From: Microbacterium sp. SSM24
Lineage (GTDB): Bacteria; Actinomycetota; Actinomycetes; Actinomycetales; Microbacteriaceae
NCBI RefSeq assembly: GCF_025989145.1
Contig: NZ_JAPDNQ010000001.1
Location: 1,240,001-1,304,000, forward strand
DNA length: 64,000 nt
Reading direction: 5' to 3'
The notes under the pieces were generated by a model. It was not told the origin of the DNA. It worked only from the letters and a program-made list of their open reading frames with translations, and searched no databases. Positions 16,134-24,020 of this stretch are shown in pieces (positions within the stretch are counted from its first letter, which is position 1; every line of letters starts with the position of its first letter). The position numbers were made by a program, and so were the translations under genes.

Positions 16134-17238
16134 GAAACCCCTTCCTTTCGGCGCTCTGCTCGTCGCGGCTGCCCTCGCTCTGTCGGGCTGCGCCGCGGCA
16201 TCCGCCGATGCTCCCGAGACATGCGTCGAAGCATCCGTCCCTCTCGCGGAACTCTCCCTCGCCGCCGACGCGCGCACCGCGGAGGGTCCGTCGACCGCGT
16301 GCCTGTCGTCCGACGCGATCGAGCCGGTGACGACGGATGCCGCGCCCGCCCTCCCCGTCACGGTGGTCGATGCCGAGGGCCACGAGGTCGAGGTGGCCGA
16401 TGCGAGTCGCATCCTCCCGGTCGACATCTCGGGCACGATCGCCGCCACCGTGTTCGGACTCGGCCTCGGCGACGACGTCGTCGGCCGCGACTCCTCCACG
16501 AGCTTCGCCGGGACCGAAGACCTGCCGGTCGTCACGAAGTCCGGTCACACGCTCAACGCCGAGGCGATCCTCGAGCTCGCCCCCACCGTCATGCTGACCG
16601 ACACCACGATCGGTCCCAAGGAGGTGCGCCAGCAGCTGCGCGACGCCGGCATCGCCGTGGTGGTGATCTCCAGCGAGCGGCGTGCCGACACCGTCGCCGA
16701 CCTCGTCACCGAGATCGCAGCGGCGCTCGGCGTGCCCGAGCGCGGCGACGAACTCGCGGATCGGCTGACCGCCGACATCGCCGCGGCCGCCGGCGAGGTC
16801 GCCGCGATCGCGCCGAGCGCGGCATCCGATCGTCCGCGCATGCTCTTCCTGTACGTGCGGGGCAGCGCGAACGTCTACTACATCTTCGGACGCGACTCCG
16901 GCGCGGATTCGCTGATCGAGGCCGTCGGCGGCGTCGACGTCGCCGGCGAGATCGGCTGGGAGGGCATGAAGCCGATGACGGCGGAGGCGCTGGTCGCGGC
17001 TCAGCCCGACGTTCTGGTCATGATGACCGACGGTCTGGCATCGGTCGGAGGCGTCGACGGCCTGATCGAGCGCGTGCCTGCTCTCGCGCAGACCCCCGCC
17101 GGCGAGCGCCGCCGCGTGATCGACATGGCCGACGCCGAGATCCTGAGCTTCGGGCCCCGCACGGCGGACGTGATCCGGGCGCTCGCCCGCGCCCTCTACG
17201 CCCCGCCGCCCGCACCGACTCCCACCCCTGCGACGTGA
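16132..17238 (+). CDS. hmuT: Heme ABC transporter substrate-binding lipoprotein HmuT
   Basis: A 368-aa lipoprotein. The signal peptide ends in the lipobox LSGC (Cys20). A low-complexity spacer of about 70 residues precedes the periplasmic-binding fold (ILPVDISGTIAATVFGLGLGDDVVGRD, then ILELAPTVMLTD). A conserved Tyr-rich segment YVRGSANVYYIFGRDSGAD fits HmuT-type heme binders that use His/Tyr ligands. It is first gene of hmuTUV; its start lies inside DtxR box 2. The stop overlaps hmuU by GTGA. Confidence 0.9.
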   Translation: MKPLPFGALLVAAALALSGCAAASADAPETCVEASVPLAELSLAADARTAEGPSTACLSSDAIEPVTTDAAPALPVTVVDAEGHEVEVADASRILPVDISGTIAATVFGLGLGDDVVGRDSSTSFAGTEDLPVVTKSGHTLNAEAILELAPTVMLTDTTIGPKEVRQQLRDAGIAVVVISSERRADTVADLVTEIAAALGVPERGDELADRLTADIAAAAGEVAAIAPSAASDRPRMLFLYVRGSANVYYIFGRDSGADSLIEAVGGVDVAGEIGWEGMKPMTAEALVAAQPDVLVMMTDGLASVGGVDGLIERVPALAQTPAGERRRVIDMADAEILSFGPRTADVIRALARALYAPPPAPTPTPAT

Positions 17239-18308
17239 CCTCCGAGGTCGTCACCCGGGTACCCGCGGCGCACCGGGTCTCGCGGTACGCGGCGATGATC
17301 GTGGCGCTGTCGCTCGGTCTGATCGTGGTGGTCGTCGTCTCCCTCGGCCTGGGTCAGTACGCGCTGTCTCCCGCCGACGTCGTCGGCGTGCTGCTGCAAT
17401 CCGTCGGGATCCCCTCGGCCTGGGCACCGGATGCCACCGCAGCGGCGGGCGTGATCCTCGACATCCGGCTGCCGCGCATCGTGCTCGGCCTGCTCGTCGG
17501 AGCCGCGCTCGCCGTGTCGGGTGTGCTCATGCAGGCGATTTTCGGCAACCCGCTCGCCGATGCGGCGGTCGTCGGCGTCTCGTCCGGTGCGGCTCTCGGC
17601 GCCGCCGCGAGCCTCACGTTCGGCCTCAGCGTGCTCGGGCTGTGGACGACGCCGGCGTTCGCGTTCGTGGGAGGGCTCGCCGCCGTCTTCGCCGTGTACG
17701 GCATCAGCCGTTCCGGCGGACGCACCGAGGTCGTGACGCTGCTGCTCACGGGCATCGCGGTGAACGCGATCGCGGGGGCGGGCCTGGCGTTCCTCGCGTT
17801 CGCCGGCACCACGTCGACACGCGAGCAGATCGTGTTCTGGCAGCTCGGCAGTCTCAACGGCGCCCTCTGGCAGAACATCGCGCTCGTCGCACCGCTCGTG
17901 ATGGTCGGCGTGCTCGCCGCGCTGTTCGTCGCCGGCCGGCTCGATCTCTTCGCCCTCGGCGAGCGCACGGCGCGGCACCTCGGCGTCCGCGTCGAGCTGC
18001 TGCGCGTGACCGTGATCGTGATGGTCGCGCTTCTCGTCTGCGCGGCGGTCGCGTTCGCGGGCATCATCGGCTTTGTGGGGCTCGTCGTTCCGCACCTCAT
18101 GCGGATGGCGATCGGCCCGGCCCACCTGCCGCTCGTCGTGACCAGCGCCCTCGGCGGCGCGCTCCTCATCGCGATCGCCGACCTCGTCGCCCGCACGGCG
18201 GTGCCACTGGCGGACCTGCCGATCGGCATGATCACCGCGCTCGTGGGCGGGCCGTTCTTCCTGTGGCTCCTCGTGCGCGCCCGCCGCCAGGCAGGAGGCT
18301 GGGGATGA
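17235..18308 (+). CDS. hmuU: Heme ABC transporter permease HmuU
   Basis: FecCD/BtuC-type permease of 357 aa with about ten helices. Landmarks are DIRLPRIVLGLLVGAALAVSG, the GNPLADAAVVGVSSGAALGA loop and GFVGLVVPHLMRM, the segment that contacts the ATPase. GTG 17235 overlaps the hmuT stop by 4 nt; an open frame continues upstream antisense to nothing useful and is ignored. It pairs with HmuV. Confidence 0.93.
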   Translation: MTSEVVTRVPAAHRVSRYAAMIVALSLGLIVVVVVSLGLGQYALSPADVVGVLLQSVGIPSAWAPDATAAAGVILDIRLPRIVLGLLVGAALAVSGVLMQAIFGNPLADAAVVGVSSGAALGAAASLTFGLSVLGLWTTPAFAFVGGLAAVFAVYGISRSGGRTEVVTLLLTGIAVNAIAGAGLAFLAFAGTTSTREQIVFWQLGSLNGALWQNIALVAPLVMVGVLAALFVAGRLDLFALGERTARHLGVRVELLRVTVIVMVALLVCAAVAFAGIIGFVGLVVPHLMRMAIGPAHLPLVVTSALGGALLIAIADLVARTAVPLADLPIGMITALVGGPFFLWLLVRARRQAGGWG

Positions 18309-19081
18309 CCGCCCGCCTCGTCGCCGAGACGGTGACCGTGACCCCCGACGGCGCGCCCTCGCCGGTGCTGACGGATGCCTCGATCGAGATCCGCGCCGGG
18401 GAGCTCCACGCCCTCGTCGGACCGAACGGCGCCGGCAAGTCCACGCTGTTCGCGGTGCTCGCCGGCGACGTCGTGCCGAGCGGGGGCTCGGTGAGCCTCG
18501 ACGGAAGGCCGCTGGGCGGCATCCCCCCGCGCGAGCTCGCGCGCCTGCGCGCGGTGCTGCTGCAGCAGAACGCCGTCTCGTTCTCCTTCACGGTGGAGCA
18601 GGTCGTGCGGATGGGCCGCGCGCCGTGGGCGCGCACTCCGGCCGAGGAGGACGACGATGCCGCCGTCGCGCGCGCGCTGACGCTGACCGACATGACCGGA
18701 CTCGCGCGTCGTAGGGTGACCTCGTTGTCGGGCGGAGAGCGGGCCCGGGCGGCGCTGGCGCGCGTGCTGGCGCAGGATGCCGGCATCCTGCTGCTCGACG
18801 AACCCACGGCAGCCCTCGACCTGAAGCATCAGGAGGACGTGCTGCGCATCGCCCGCGATCAGGCGCGCGAAGGATCCGCCGTCGCGGTGGTGCTGCACGA
18901 CCTCAACGCCGCGCTCGGCGTCGCCGATCGGGTCACGCTCCTCTCGCGCGGCCGGGTCGTCGCCACCGGCGCCCCGGCCGATGTGCTCACCGCCGCGGCG
19001 ATCGAGGAGGTGTACGGGCAGCCCGTCGACGTCTTCCCGCACCCTGTCTCCGGCACTCCCGTGGTGACGCCTCGCCGCTGA
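18305..19081 (+). CDS. hmuV: Heme ABC transporter ATPase HmuV
   Basis: A 258-aa ATPase. It has Walker A GPNGAGKST, a Q-loop (LLQQNAVSFSF), the signature LSGGERARAALARVLAQ, Walker B ILLLDEPTAALD and the H-loop VVLHDLNAAL. It is similar in length to other HmuV/FhuC ATPases. ATG 18305 overlaps the hmuU stop (ATGA), so hmuTUV is one coupled operon. It converges on the SCP2-like gene across palindrome B copy 2. Confidence 0.95.
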   Translation: MTARLVAETVTVTPDGAPSPVLTDASIEIRAGELHALVGPNGAGKSTLFAVLAGDVVPSGGSVSLDGRPLGGIPPRELARLRAVLLQQNAVSFSFTVEQVVRMGRAPWARTPAEEDDDAAVARALTLTDMTGLARRRVTSLSGGERARAALARVLAQDAGILLLDEPTAALDLKHQEDVLRIARDQAREGSAVAVVLHDLNAALGVADRVTLLSRGRVVATGAPADVLTAAAIEEVYGQPVDVFPHPVSGTPVVTPRR

Positions 19082-19099
19082 ACCCACCCCGCGCCCCGT

Positions 19100-19163
19100 C
19101 CGTTTGTGCGGGAGAATGCCCGCTCCGCCGGGGCGTCGTGCGCACTTTCGCCCGCACAAACGG
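19100..19163. repeat. Long palindrome, family B copy 2
   Basis: Outer arms CCGTTTGTGCGGG and complement are exact; the inner part has diverged. It lies between the convergent hmuV and SCP2-like genes, where it could terminate both. Confidence 0.75.
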
Positions 19164-19177
19164 AGGAGCCGGAGGGG

Positions 19178-19543
19178 TCAGGGGCGGAGGGGGAGCAGGT
19201 CGGAGATATCGGCGCGAATGCCGGATGCCGCGATGCGGCCCTGTGCGGCGGCATCCGCCCACGTCTCCGTGCCCGTCGCGAGGGCGACCCAAGTCGCCGC
19301 GTCGGTCTCGACCACGTTCGGGGGCGTGCCCCGCGTGTGCCGGGGGCCTTCGATCACCTGCACCGCGCCGAACGGCGGAATCCGCACCTCGACGGAGTTG
19401 CCGGGCGCCTTCTCGACGAGGAGCTGGAGCAGGTAGCGCACCGCCGTCGCGAGATCGGTACGCGAGGGAAGGGACGCGTCGCCCGCGGCCCGCACCGCTT
19501 CGAGGGCCGCGCGGCCTTCGTCGGTGCTGATTCTCCGGGGCAT
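19178..19543 (-). CDS. SCP2-like sterol-carrier-family protein
   Basis: A 121-aa soluble protein. The sequence VEVRIPPFGAVQVIEGPRHTRGTPPNVVETD and WADAAAQGRI match a small SCP2-like family seen throughout Micrococcales, usually near purine genes as here. SCP2 folds bind lipids in other proteins, but no ligand is known for this family. The start at ATG 19543 is set by TAGCGT-N6-ATG. Confidence 0.85.
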   Translation of the reverse strand: MPRRISTDEGRAALEAVRAAGDASLPSRTDLATAVRYLLQLLVEKAPGNSVEVRIPPFGAVQVIEGPRHTRGTPPNVVETDAATWVALATGTETWADAAAQGRIAASGIRADISDLLPLRP

Positions 19544-19549
19544 GCTCTC

Positions 19550-19555
19550 ACGCTA
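19550..19555 (-). promoter_or_regulatory. Leaderless -10 of SCP2-like gene
   Basis: TAGCGT on the minus strand, 6 nt before ATG 19543. Confidence 0.6.
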
Positions 19556-19593
19556 CGCCGCGCCGGGTGGCCCGGCTCCGTGCGCCCCGGCGC

Positions 19594-19750
19594 GGCGGCA
19601 TTCGCCCGGCCCGCCCCCGGCGCAGCCCGCGGCGGCATTCGCCCGGCCCGGCGGCGGGTGCGGCGGCATTCGCCCGGCCCGCCCCCGGCGCAGCCCGCGG
19701 CGGGTGCGGCGGCATTCGCCCCGCCCGCCCCCGGCGCAGCCCGCGGCGGG
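19594..19750. repeat. GC-rich minisatellite
   Basis: GGCGGCATTCGCCC recurs at 19594, 19631, 19662 and 19708. The intervals of 37, 31 and 46 nt consist of CGGCCCGCCCCCGGCGCAGC-like sequence. Four imperfect units, almost no A or T. Confidence 0.8.
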
Positions 19751-19786
19751 CGCAGCGCGGGGCCGGCGGGGCACGTGCCAACGGCG

Positions 19787-19880
19787 CCCGGCGCATAACT
19801 CCTGCAACTTCGCGCAGACCTGCGTCCTCAGGCCCGAATGCGTCGGCGCATCCCGCAAGGTGCAGGAGTTATGCGCCGGG
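19787..19880. repeat. Long palindrome, family C
   Basis: Arms 19787-19810 and 19857-19880 (24 nt, one mismatch; core GCATAACTCCTGCA) separated by a 46-nt loop that is itself partly foldable. It stands between divergent genes. Confidence 0.8.
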
Positions 19881-19945
19881 GATGGGCGCCCACCACCGCG
19901 CCCACCACCCGGGACGAGCGCCGAAATGCGCCGGATCACCCTCGG

Positions 19946-19951
19946 TAGGCT
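19946..19951 (+). promoter_or_regulatory. Leaderless -10 of purD
   Basis: TAGGCT, then GGTCGG, then GTG 19958. Confidence 0.65.
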
Positions 19952-19957
19952 GGTCGG

Positions 19958-21229
19958 GTGAAGATCCTCGTTCTCGGCTCCGGCGCGCGCGAGCACGCCA
20001 TCATCCTCGCGCTGCGGTCGGAGGATGCCGCCCACGAGGTCTTCGCGGCACCCGGCAACGCCGGCATCGGGCAGGACGCGACCCTCGTCGACCTCGACGC
20101 GAACGACCCCTCTGCGGTCACCGTCTTCGCGAACGAGAACGCGATCGACCTCGTCGTGATCGGCCCCGAGGCCCCGCTCGTCGCGGGCGTCGCCGACGCG
20201 CTGCGCGAACGCGGCATCCCGGTGTTCGGACCCGGCAAGGCGGCCGCCCAGCTCGAAGGTTCGAAGGCCTTCGCGAAGCGGATAATGGATGCCGCGGGGG
20301 TGCCCACCGGGCGGGCCGTGCGCGCTTCCACCCTCGCCGAGCTCGAGGCCGCGCTCGACGATCTCGGCTCCCCCTACGTCGTCAAGGCCGACGGACTCGC
20401 CGCGGGCAAGGGCGTCATCGTCACCGAGGACCGCGCCGACGCGATCGCCCACGCGGCGACGTACCTGCCGTCCGGACCCGTGCTCGTCGAGGAGTTCCTC
20501 GCCGGCCCCGAGGTGTCGCTCTTCTTCCTCAGCGACGGCGATCACGTCGTCCCCCTCAGCCCTGCGCAGGATTTCAAGCGCCTCCTCGACGGCGATGCCG
20601 GTCCGAACACCGGCGGCATGGGCGCCTACTCGCCGCTGCCCTGGCTGGCCGAGCGCTTCGGCGGCGAGGACGAGTTCGTCGACCTCGTCACCCGCGAGGT
20701 CGCCGAGCCGGTGATCCGCCGCCTCGACGCCGAGGGCACGCCCTTCATCGGGCTGCTCTATGCCGGCCTCATCCTCACCGACGCGGGGGTCAAGGTGATC
20801 GAGTTCAACGCGCGCTTCGGCGACCCCGAGACGCAGGTGGTGCTGCCCCGGCTCGTGGACCCGCTCTCCGAGCTGCTGCTGGCCGCGGCATCCGGCAATC
20901 TCGAATCGCACCCGCGCCCGGCGTTCGCCGACGCGGTCGCCGTCACCGTCGTCATCGCCAGCGAGGGATACCCGCAGGCTCCGGTGACCGGGCGCGCGCT
21001 CTCGGGGACGGATGCCGCAGCCGCCGTCGACGGCGTGCACCTCGCCCACGCGGCCACGGCCGAATCCGCCGACGGCCTCGTCGCCACGGGCGGCCGTGTG
21101 CTCAGCGTGGTCGGGCTCGGCTCGACCTTCGCCGAGGCCCGGGACCGCGTGTACCGCGCCGTCTCCGAGATCGGCCTCGAGGGCAGCCAGCACCGCACCG
21201 ACATCGCCGCACGCGTCGTCGAGGCCTGA
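19958..21229 (+). CDS. purD: Phosphoribosylamine-glycine ligase PurD
   Basis: Joins glycine to phosphoribosylamine with ATP (second purine step). A 423-aa ATP-grasp enzyme: N-terminal MKILVLGSGAREHAI, central PYVVKADGLAAGKGVIV nucleotide loop, then GPNTGGMGAYSPLPW and the metal-binding EFNARFGDPETQ. The leaderless TAGGCT box fixes GTG 19958. Monocistronic; palindrome A copy 2 follows the stop. Confidence 0.97.
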   Translation: MKILVLGSGAREHAIILALRSEDAAHEVFAAPGNAGIGQDATLVDLDANDPSAVTVFANENAIDLVVIGPEAPLVAGVADALRERGIPVFGPGKAAAQLEGSKAFAKRIMDAAGVPTGRAVRASTLAELEAALDDLGSPYVVKADGLAAGKGVIVTEDRADAIAHAATYLPSGPVLVEEFLAGPEVSLFFLSDGDHVVPLSPAQDFKRLLDGDAGPNTGGMGAYSPLPWLAERFGGEDEFVDLVTREVAEPVIRRLDAEGTPFIGLLYAGLILTDAGVKVIEFNARFGDPETQVVLPRLVDPLSELLLAAASGNLESHPRPAFADAVAVTVVIASEGYPQAPVTGRALSGTDAAAAVDGVHLAHAATAESADGLVATGGRVLSVVGLGSTFAEARDRVYRAVSEIGLEGSQHRTDIAARVVEA

Positions 21230-21264
21230 CCACCCTCCCGCCCGCTCGCGCCCCGTCGAGCGAT

Positions 21265-21322
21265 CGAGTCGCCAAAACACGCCGGCCGCCGAGGCGCGGA
21301 ACCGGCGTGTCTTGGCGACTCG
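21265..21322. repeat. Long palindrome, family A copy 2
   Basis: Arms CGAGTCGCCAAAACACGCC... and complement, 21 nt with one mismatch, loop 16 nt. It lies between the convergent purD and MFS genes. Confidence 0.85.
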
Positions 21323-21333
21323 GTGAATCCGGG

Positions 21334-22905
21334 CTAGACCGCGTCCTCGGCGGCCTGCCACTCGGCGGTCGGCGTGGGAACGGGACGGCGGAGGAACAGC
21401 ACCGCCACGACGCCGACGAGCATGACGGCTGCGGGCAGCAGGATCGCCTGCGACATCGCCACCGAGAACGGCTCGGCGATCTGCGGCGGCAGTGTGCCGC
21501 CCGCGAACCCGCCGGACGCCTCGGACGCGCCGGGGATGTTCGCCTCGAGTCGTGACTGCATGAACACGGCGATCGCGGCCGAGCCCAGCACCGAGCCGAT
21601 GGTGCGAGTCGTGTTGTAGATGCCGGCACCGGCACCCGCCTGACGCGGCGCCAGGTTGCGCGTCGCCGTCGTGGCGAGCGGGCCCCACATGCCGGCGTTG
21701 CCGACGCCCATGATGAACGACGGGATCAGGAACATCCAGATCGGGGTGTCGAGGTTCATGAGGAACGAGTAGAGCACCAGCGAGATCGTCACGAGCAGCA
21801 GGCCGGGAACGAGCAGCACCCGGGGGTCGGTGCGGTCGAGCCACCGGCCGGCGAGCGGCGAGAGGACGCCGGCGGCGATCGCCATCGGCACGAGCAGCAG
21901 CGCCGACTCGGTCGGGGTCAGTCCGCGACCCAGCTGGATGAAGAACATCAGCGGCAGCGACATGCTCGTGACGGTGAAGCCGACGGTCGCGATGCCGAGG
22001 TTCGCGATCGAGAAGTTTCGGTCGCGGAACAGCTCGAGCGGCACGAGCGCCTCGCTCTTCGTCTTCGCCTGCTGCCAGATGAACAGGCCCAGCACGACGA
22101 CGCCCGTGATGATCAGTCCCCACACGGTGATGGGGCCCCAGATGACGCCCCAGTCGTACGTCTCGCCCTCCTGCAGGCCGAACACGATGAGGAAGAGGGC
22201 GATCGCGCTGAGGAACACCCCGACGAGGTCGAACTTGTGCGGGTGCGTCTCGAGCTTGGGGACGAGGATCCACGCGAGCACGAAGCCGACGACTCCGACG
22301 GGGAGGTTGATGAAGAAGATCCATTCCCACCCGAAGCCGTCGACGAGCAGACCGCCGAGCAGCGGGCCGACGAGCATCGCGACGCCCGAGGTCGCGCCCC
22401 ACAGGCCCATGGCCGCTCCGCGCTGGTTCGGCGGGAACGTGCGCGTGATGACGGCCATCGTCTGCGGCGTCATCAGCGCGGCACCGAGGCCCTGCACCGC
22501 GCGGAAGGCGATGAGCGCCCCGAGCGTGGGCGACAGGCCGCACGCGAGGGAGGCGAGGGTGAAGACCGCGAGGCCGATCAGGTAGATGTTCTTCGGCCCG
22601 AAACGGTCGCCCAGGCGGCCCGTGATGAGCAGCGGCACCGCGTACGCCAGCAGGTAGGCCGAGGTGACCCACACGACGTTGTCGAGGTTGTTCGTCTCGG
22701 GGTCGAGCGCGGCCTTGATGGCCGGGTTCGCCACCGAGACGATCGTCGTGTCGACCAGGATCATGAAGAACCCGATCACCAGCGCCCACAGGGCGGGCCA
22801 CGGGCTGCGGGGCTTGTGTCCGACGGCATAGGCGCCGGTGATGGGGTGCGCGGATGCGCGGGCGGCGGGTCCGGATGCCTCCGCCTGCGTCTTCGGTTCG
22901 GTCAT
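21334..22905 (-). CDS. DHA2-family (EmrB/QacA) multidrug exporter
   Basis: A 523-aa, fourteen-helix drug/proton antiporter. Signs are FFMILVDTTIVSVANPAI in TM1 (motif D1), the TM2-3 loop LLITGRLGDRFGPKN (motif A), and GPLLGGLLVDGFGWEWIFFINLPVG (motif C region). Start ATG 22905 overlaps the stop of the upstream PadR gene by 4 nt; the longer open frame upstream is that gene's shadow. Linkage to a PadR repressor suggests induction by an exported compound. Confidence 0.93.
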   Translation of the reverse strand: MTEPKTQAEASGPAARASAHPITGAYAVGHKPRSPWPALWALVIGFFMILVDTTIVSVANPAIKAALDPETNNLDNVVWVTSAYLLAYAVPLLITGRLGDRFGPKNIYLIGLAVFTLASLACGLSPTLGALIAFRAVQGLGAALMTPQTMAVITRTFPPNQRGAAMGLWGATSGVAMLVGPLLGGLLVDGFGWEWIFFINLPVGVVGFVLAWILVPKLETHPHKFDLVGVFLSAIALFLIVFGLQEGETYDWGVIWGPITVWGLIITGVVVLGLFIWQQAKTKSEALVPLELFRDRNFSIANLGIATVGFTVTSMSLPLMFFIQLGRGLTPTESALLLVPMAIAAGVLSPLAGRWLDRTDPRVLLVPGLLLVTISLVLYSFLMNLDTPIWMFLIPSFIMGVGNAGMWGPLATTATRNLAPRQAGAGAGIYNTTRTIGSVLGSAAIAVFMQSRLEANIPGASEASGGFAGGTLPPQIAEPFSVAMSQAILLPAAVMLVGVVAVLFLRRPVPTPTAEWQAAEDAV

Positions 22906-23522
22906 AGCCGTGCGGCCTTCCTCTGTGCGAGATAGCGTTCCGAGGGCTCGGGATCGAGCCCCCACGAGAATTCGGGGTCGGCGAGACGGGCGAGCAGCCC
23001 GTCGAGCCAGGCGAGGTCTGCGGCGAGCATCGCCTCGTCGCGGTCGACCTCGAGCAGATACTGCTCGGGGACGCCCTTGTGCTGCGCGAAGCGATGCCCG
23101 TCCGCGAGCGCCGCCTGCGCCGTCTCGAGCGCGTCGCGCCGCGTCATGAGCAGGGCGACGACCTCGTCGCGCTCGAGGTTGTGCGCCTCGGCGAGAGCCA
23201 CGCGGAACTCGGCCGGGCGATCGATGCGGGGAAGCTCGCGGCGGACCCATTCGCCGACAGTGCGGGCTCCGGCATCCGTCACCGTGTAGGTGGTGCGCTC
23301 GGGGCGGTTGCCCTCGCGGTCGACGCCGACCTCGGCGACGAGACCGGCCCGTTCGAGCCGGCCGACCGTGTGGTAGACCGTGCCGTTGGTGATCGCGACC
23401 AGGCGATCGTCGCGGCGCATGCGCATCAGGCGGATCATCTCGTACGGGTGCATGTCGCCTTCGCCGAGCAGCGCGATCACCATCAGCCCGAGGGGCGTGA
23501 GGCGGTCGATGGCGTCCTTCAT
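22902..23522 (-). CDS. PadR-family repressor of the adjacent exporter
   Basis: A 206-aa regulator. The winged helix at residues 8-75 reads LTPLGLMVIALLGEGDMHPYEMIRLM, then ITNGTVYHTVGRLERAGLV. The C-terminal domain is helical (PadR-C/Vir type). ATG 23522 has GGAGG upstream. It forms an operon with the DHA2 exporter. A perfect 16-nt dyad at 23539-23554 overlaps its -10 box and is the likely operator. Confidence 0.92.
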   Translation of the reverse strand: MKDAIDRLTPLGLMVIALLGEGDMHPYEMIRLMRMRRDDRLVAITNGTVYHTVGRLERAGLVAEVGVDREGNRPERTTYTVTDAGARTVGEWVRRELPRIDRPAEFRVALAEAHNLERDEVVALLMTRRDALETAQAALADGHRFAQHKGVPEQYLLEVDRDEAMLAADLAWLDGLLARLADPEFSWGLDPEPSERYLAQRKAARL

Positions 23523-23538
23523 GATCCTCCGTGTCGAT

Positions 23539-23554
23539 TAGTCCACATGGACTA
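23539..23554. promoter_or_regulatory. PadR operator overlapping -10
   Basis: TAGTCCACATGGACTA is an exact dyad (7-nt arms, CA centre). The minus-strand -10 TATAGT (23556-23551) overlaps its edge, so a bound dimer would block initiation. Confidence 0.75.
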
Positions 23555-23575
23555 TACCTCGCCGGATGACGTATC

Positions 23576-23640
23576 GGGTTCGTCTGTGCGAAATCGACCT
23601 TCGCGGGCATCGCGAACGTCGGTTTCATACAGACGAACCC
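23576..23640. repeat. Long palindrome, family D
   Basis: 30-nt arms (23576-23605, 23611-23640) with four mismatches and a 5-nt loop; the arm begins GGGTTCGTCTGT. It is in a divergent gap, immediately before the TfoX-like promoter. Confidence 0.85.
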
Positions 23641-23658
23641 AGGGGCGGACGCCGGGGG

Positions 23659-23664
23659 TAGCGT
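23659..23664 (+). promoter_or_regulatory. Leaderless -10 of TfoX-like gene
   Basis: TAGCGT, then GGGCGC, then ATG 23671. Confidence 0.6.
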
Positions 23665-23670
23665 GGGCGC

Positions 23671-24000
23671 ATGACGGATGCCGCGGCCGCCCACGCGATC
23701 TTCGACCCGATCGCCGCGGCTTACCTCGAGCGCGACGGCGTCGACATCGGGCCGATGTTCGGAAGCGAGGGCCTGCGCATCCGCGGCAAGGTCTTCGGCT
23801 TCGTCGGCTACCGCGGCGCGCTGGTCGTGAAGCTCCCGGCCGAGCGCGTCGACGCCCTCGACGGCACCGACGGCATGGAGCGCATGGTGATGCGCGAGCG
23901 GGCGATGAGGGAGTGGATGCTGGTCCCGGCGTCCGCCGGCGACCGCTGGGATCCCCTCCTCGCCGAGGCGTTCGCCTTCGTCGACTCGATCACACCCTGA
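23671..24000 (+). CDS. TfoX N-terminal-like protein
   Basis: A 109-aa soluble protein resembling the stand-alone TfoX/Sxy N-terminal domain: VDIGPMFGSEGLRIRGKVFGFV, then VKLPAERVD and a final AFAFVDSI. In gamma-proteobacteria TfoX controls competence, but stand-alone actinobacterial versions have no proven role. Leaderless start. It lies 20 nt before purC, which has its own -10. Confidence 0.8.
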   Translation: MTDAAAAHAIFDPIAAAYLERDGVDIGPMFGSEGLRIRGKVFGFVGYRGALVVKLPAERVDALDGTDGMERMVMRERAMREWMLVPASAGDRWDPLLAEAFAFVDSITP

Positions 24001-24008
24001 GCGGCCGG

Positions 24009-24014
24009 GATAAT
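24009..24014 (+). promoter_or_regulatory. Leaderless -10 of purC
   Basis: GATAAT, then GGGCGG, then GTG 24021. Confidence 0.55.
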
Positions 24015-24020
24015 GGGCGG

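Larger units (their letters stand above)
19544..19957. other. Divergent intergenic region, very GC-rich
   Basis: A 414-nt gap between the SCP2-like gene and purD. It contains the two leaderless -10 boxes at its ends, a GC-rich minisatellite (19594-19750) and palindrome C (19787-19880). The open frames across it are repeat artefacts. Confidence 0.7.

Noticed and set aside
19556..19795. Long open frames through the GC-rich repeat
   Set aside because: They encode repeated Pro/Ala/Gly/Arg strings in all frames, as expected from the minisatellite alone.
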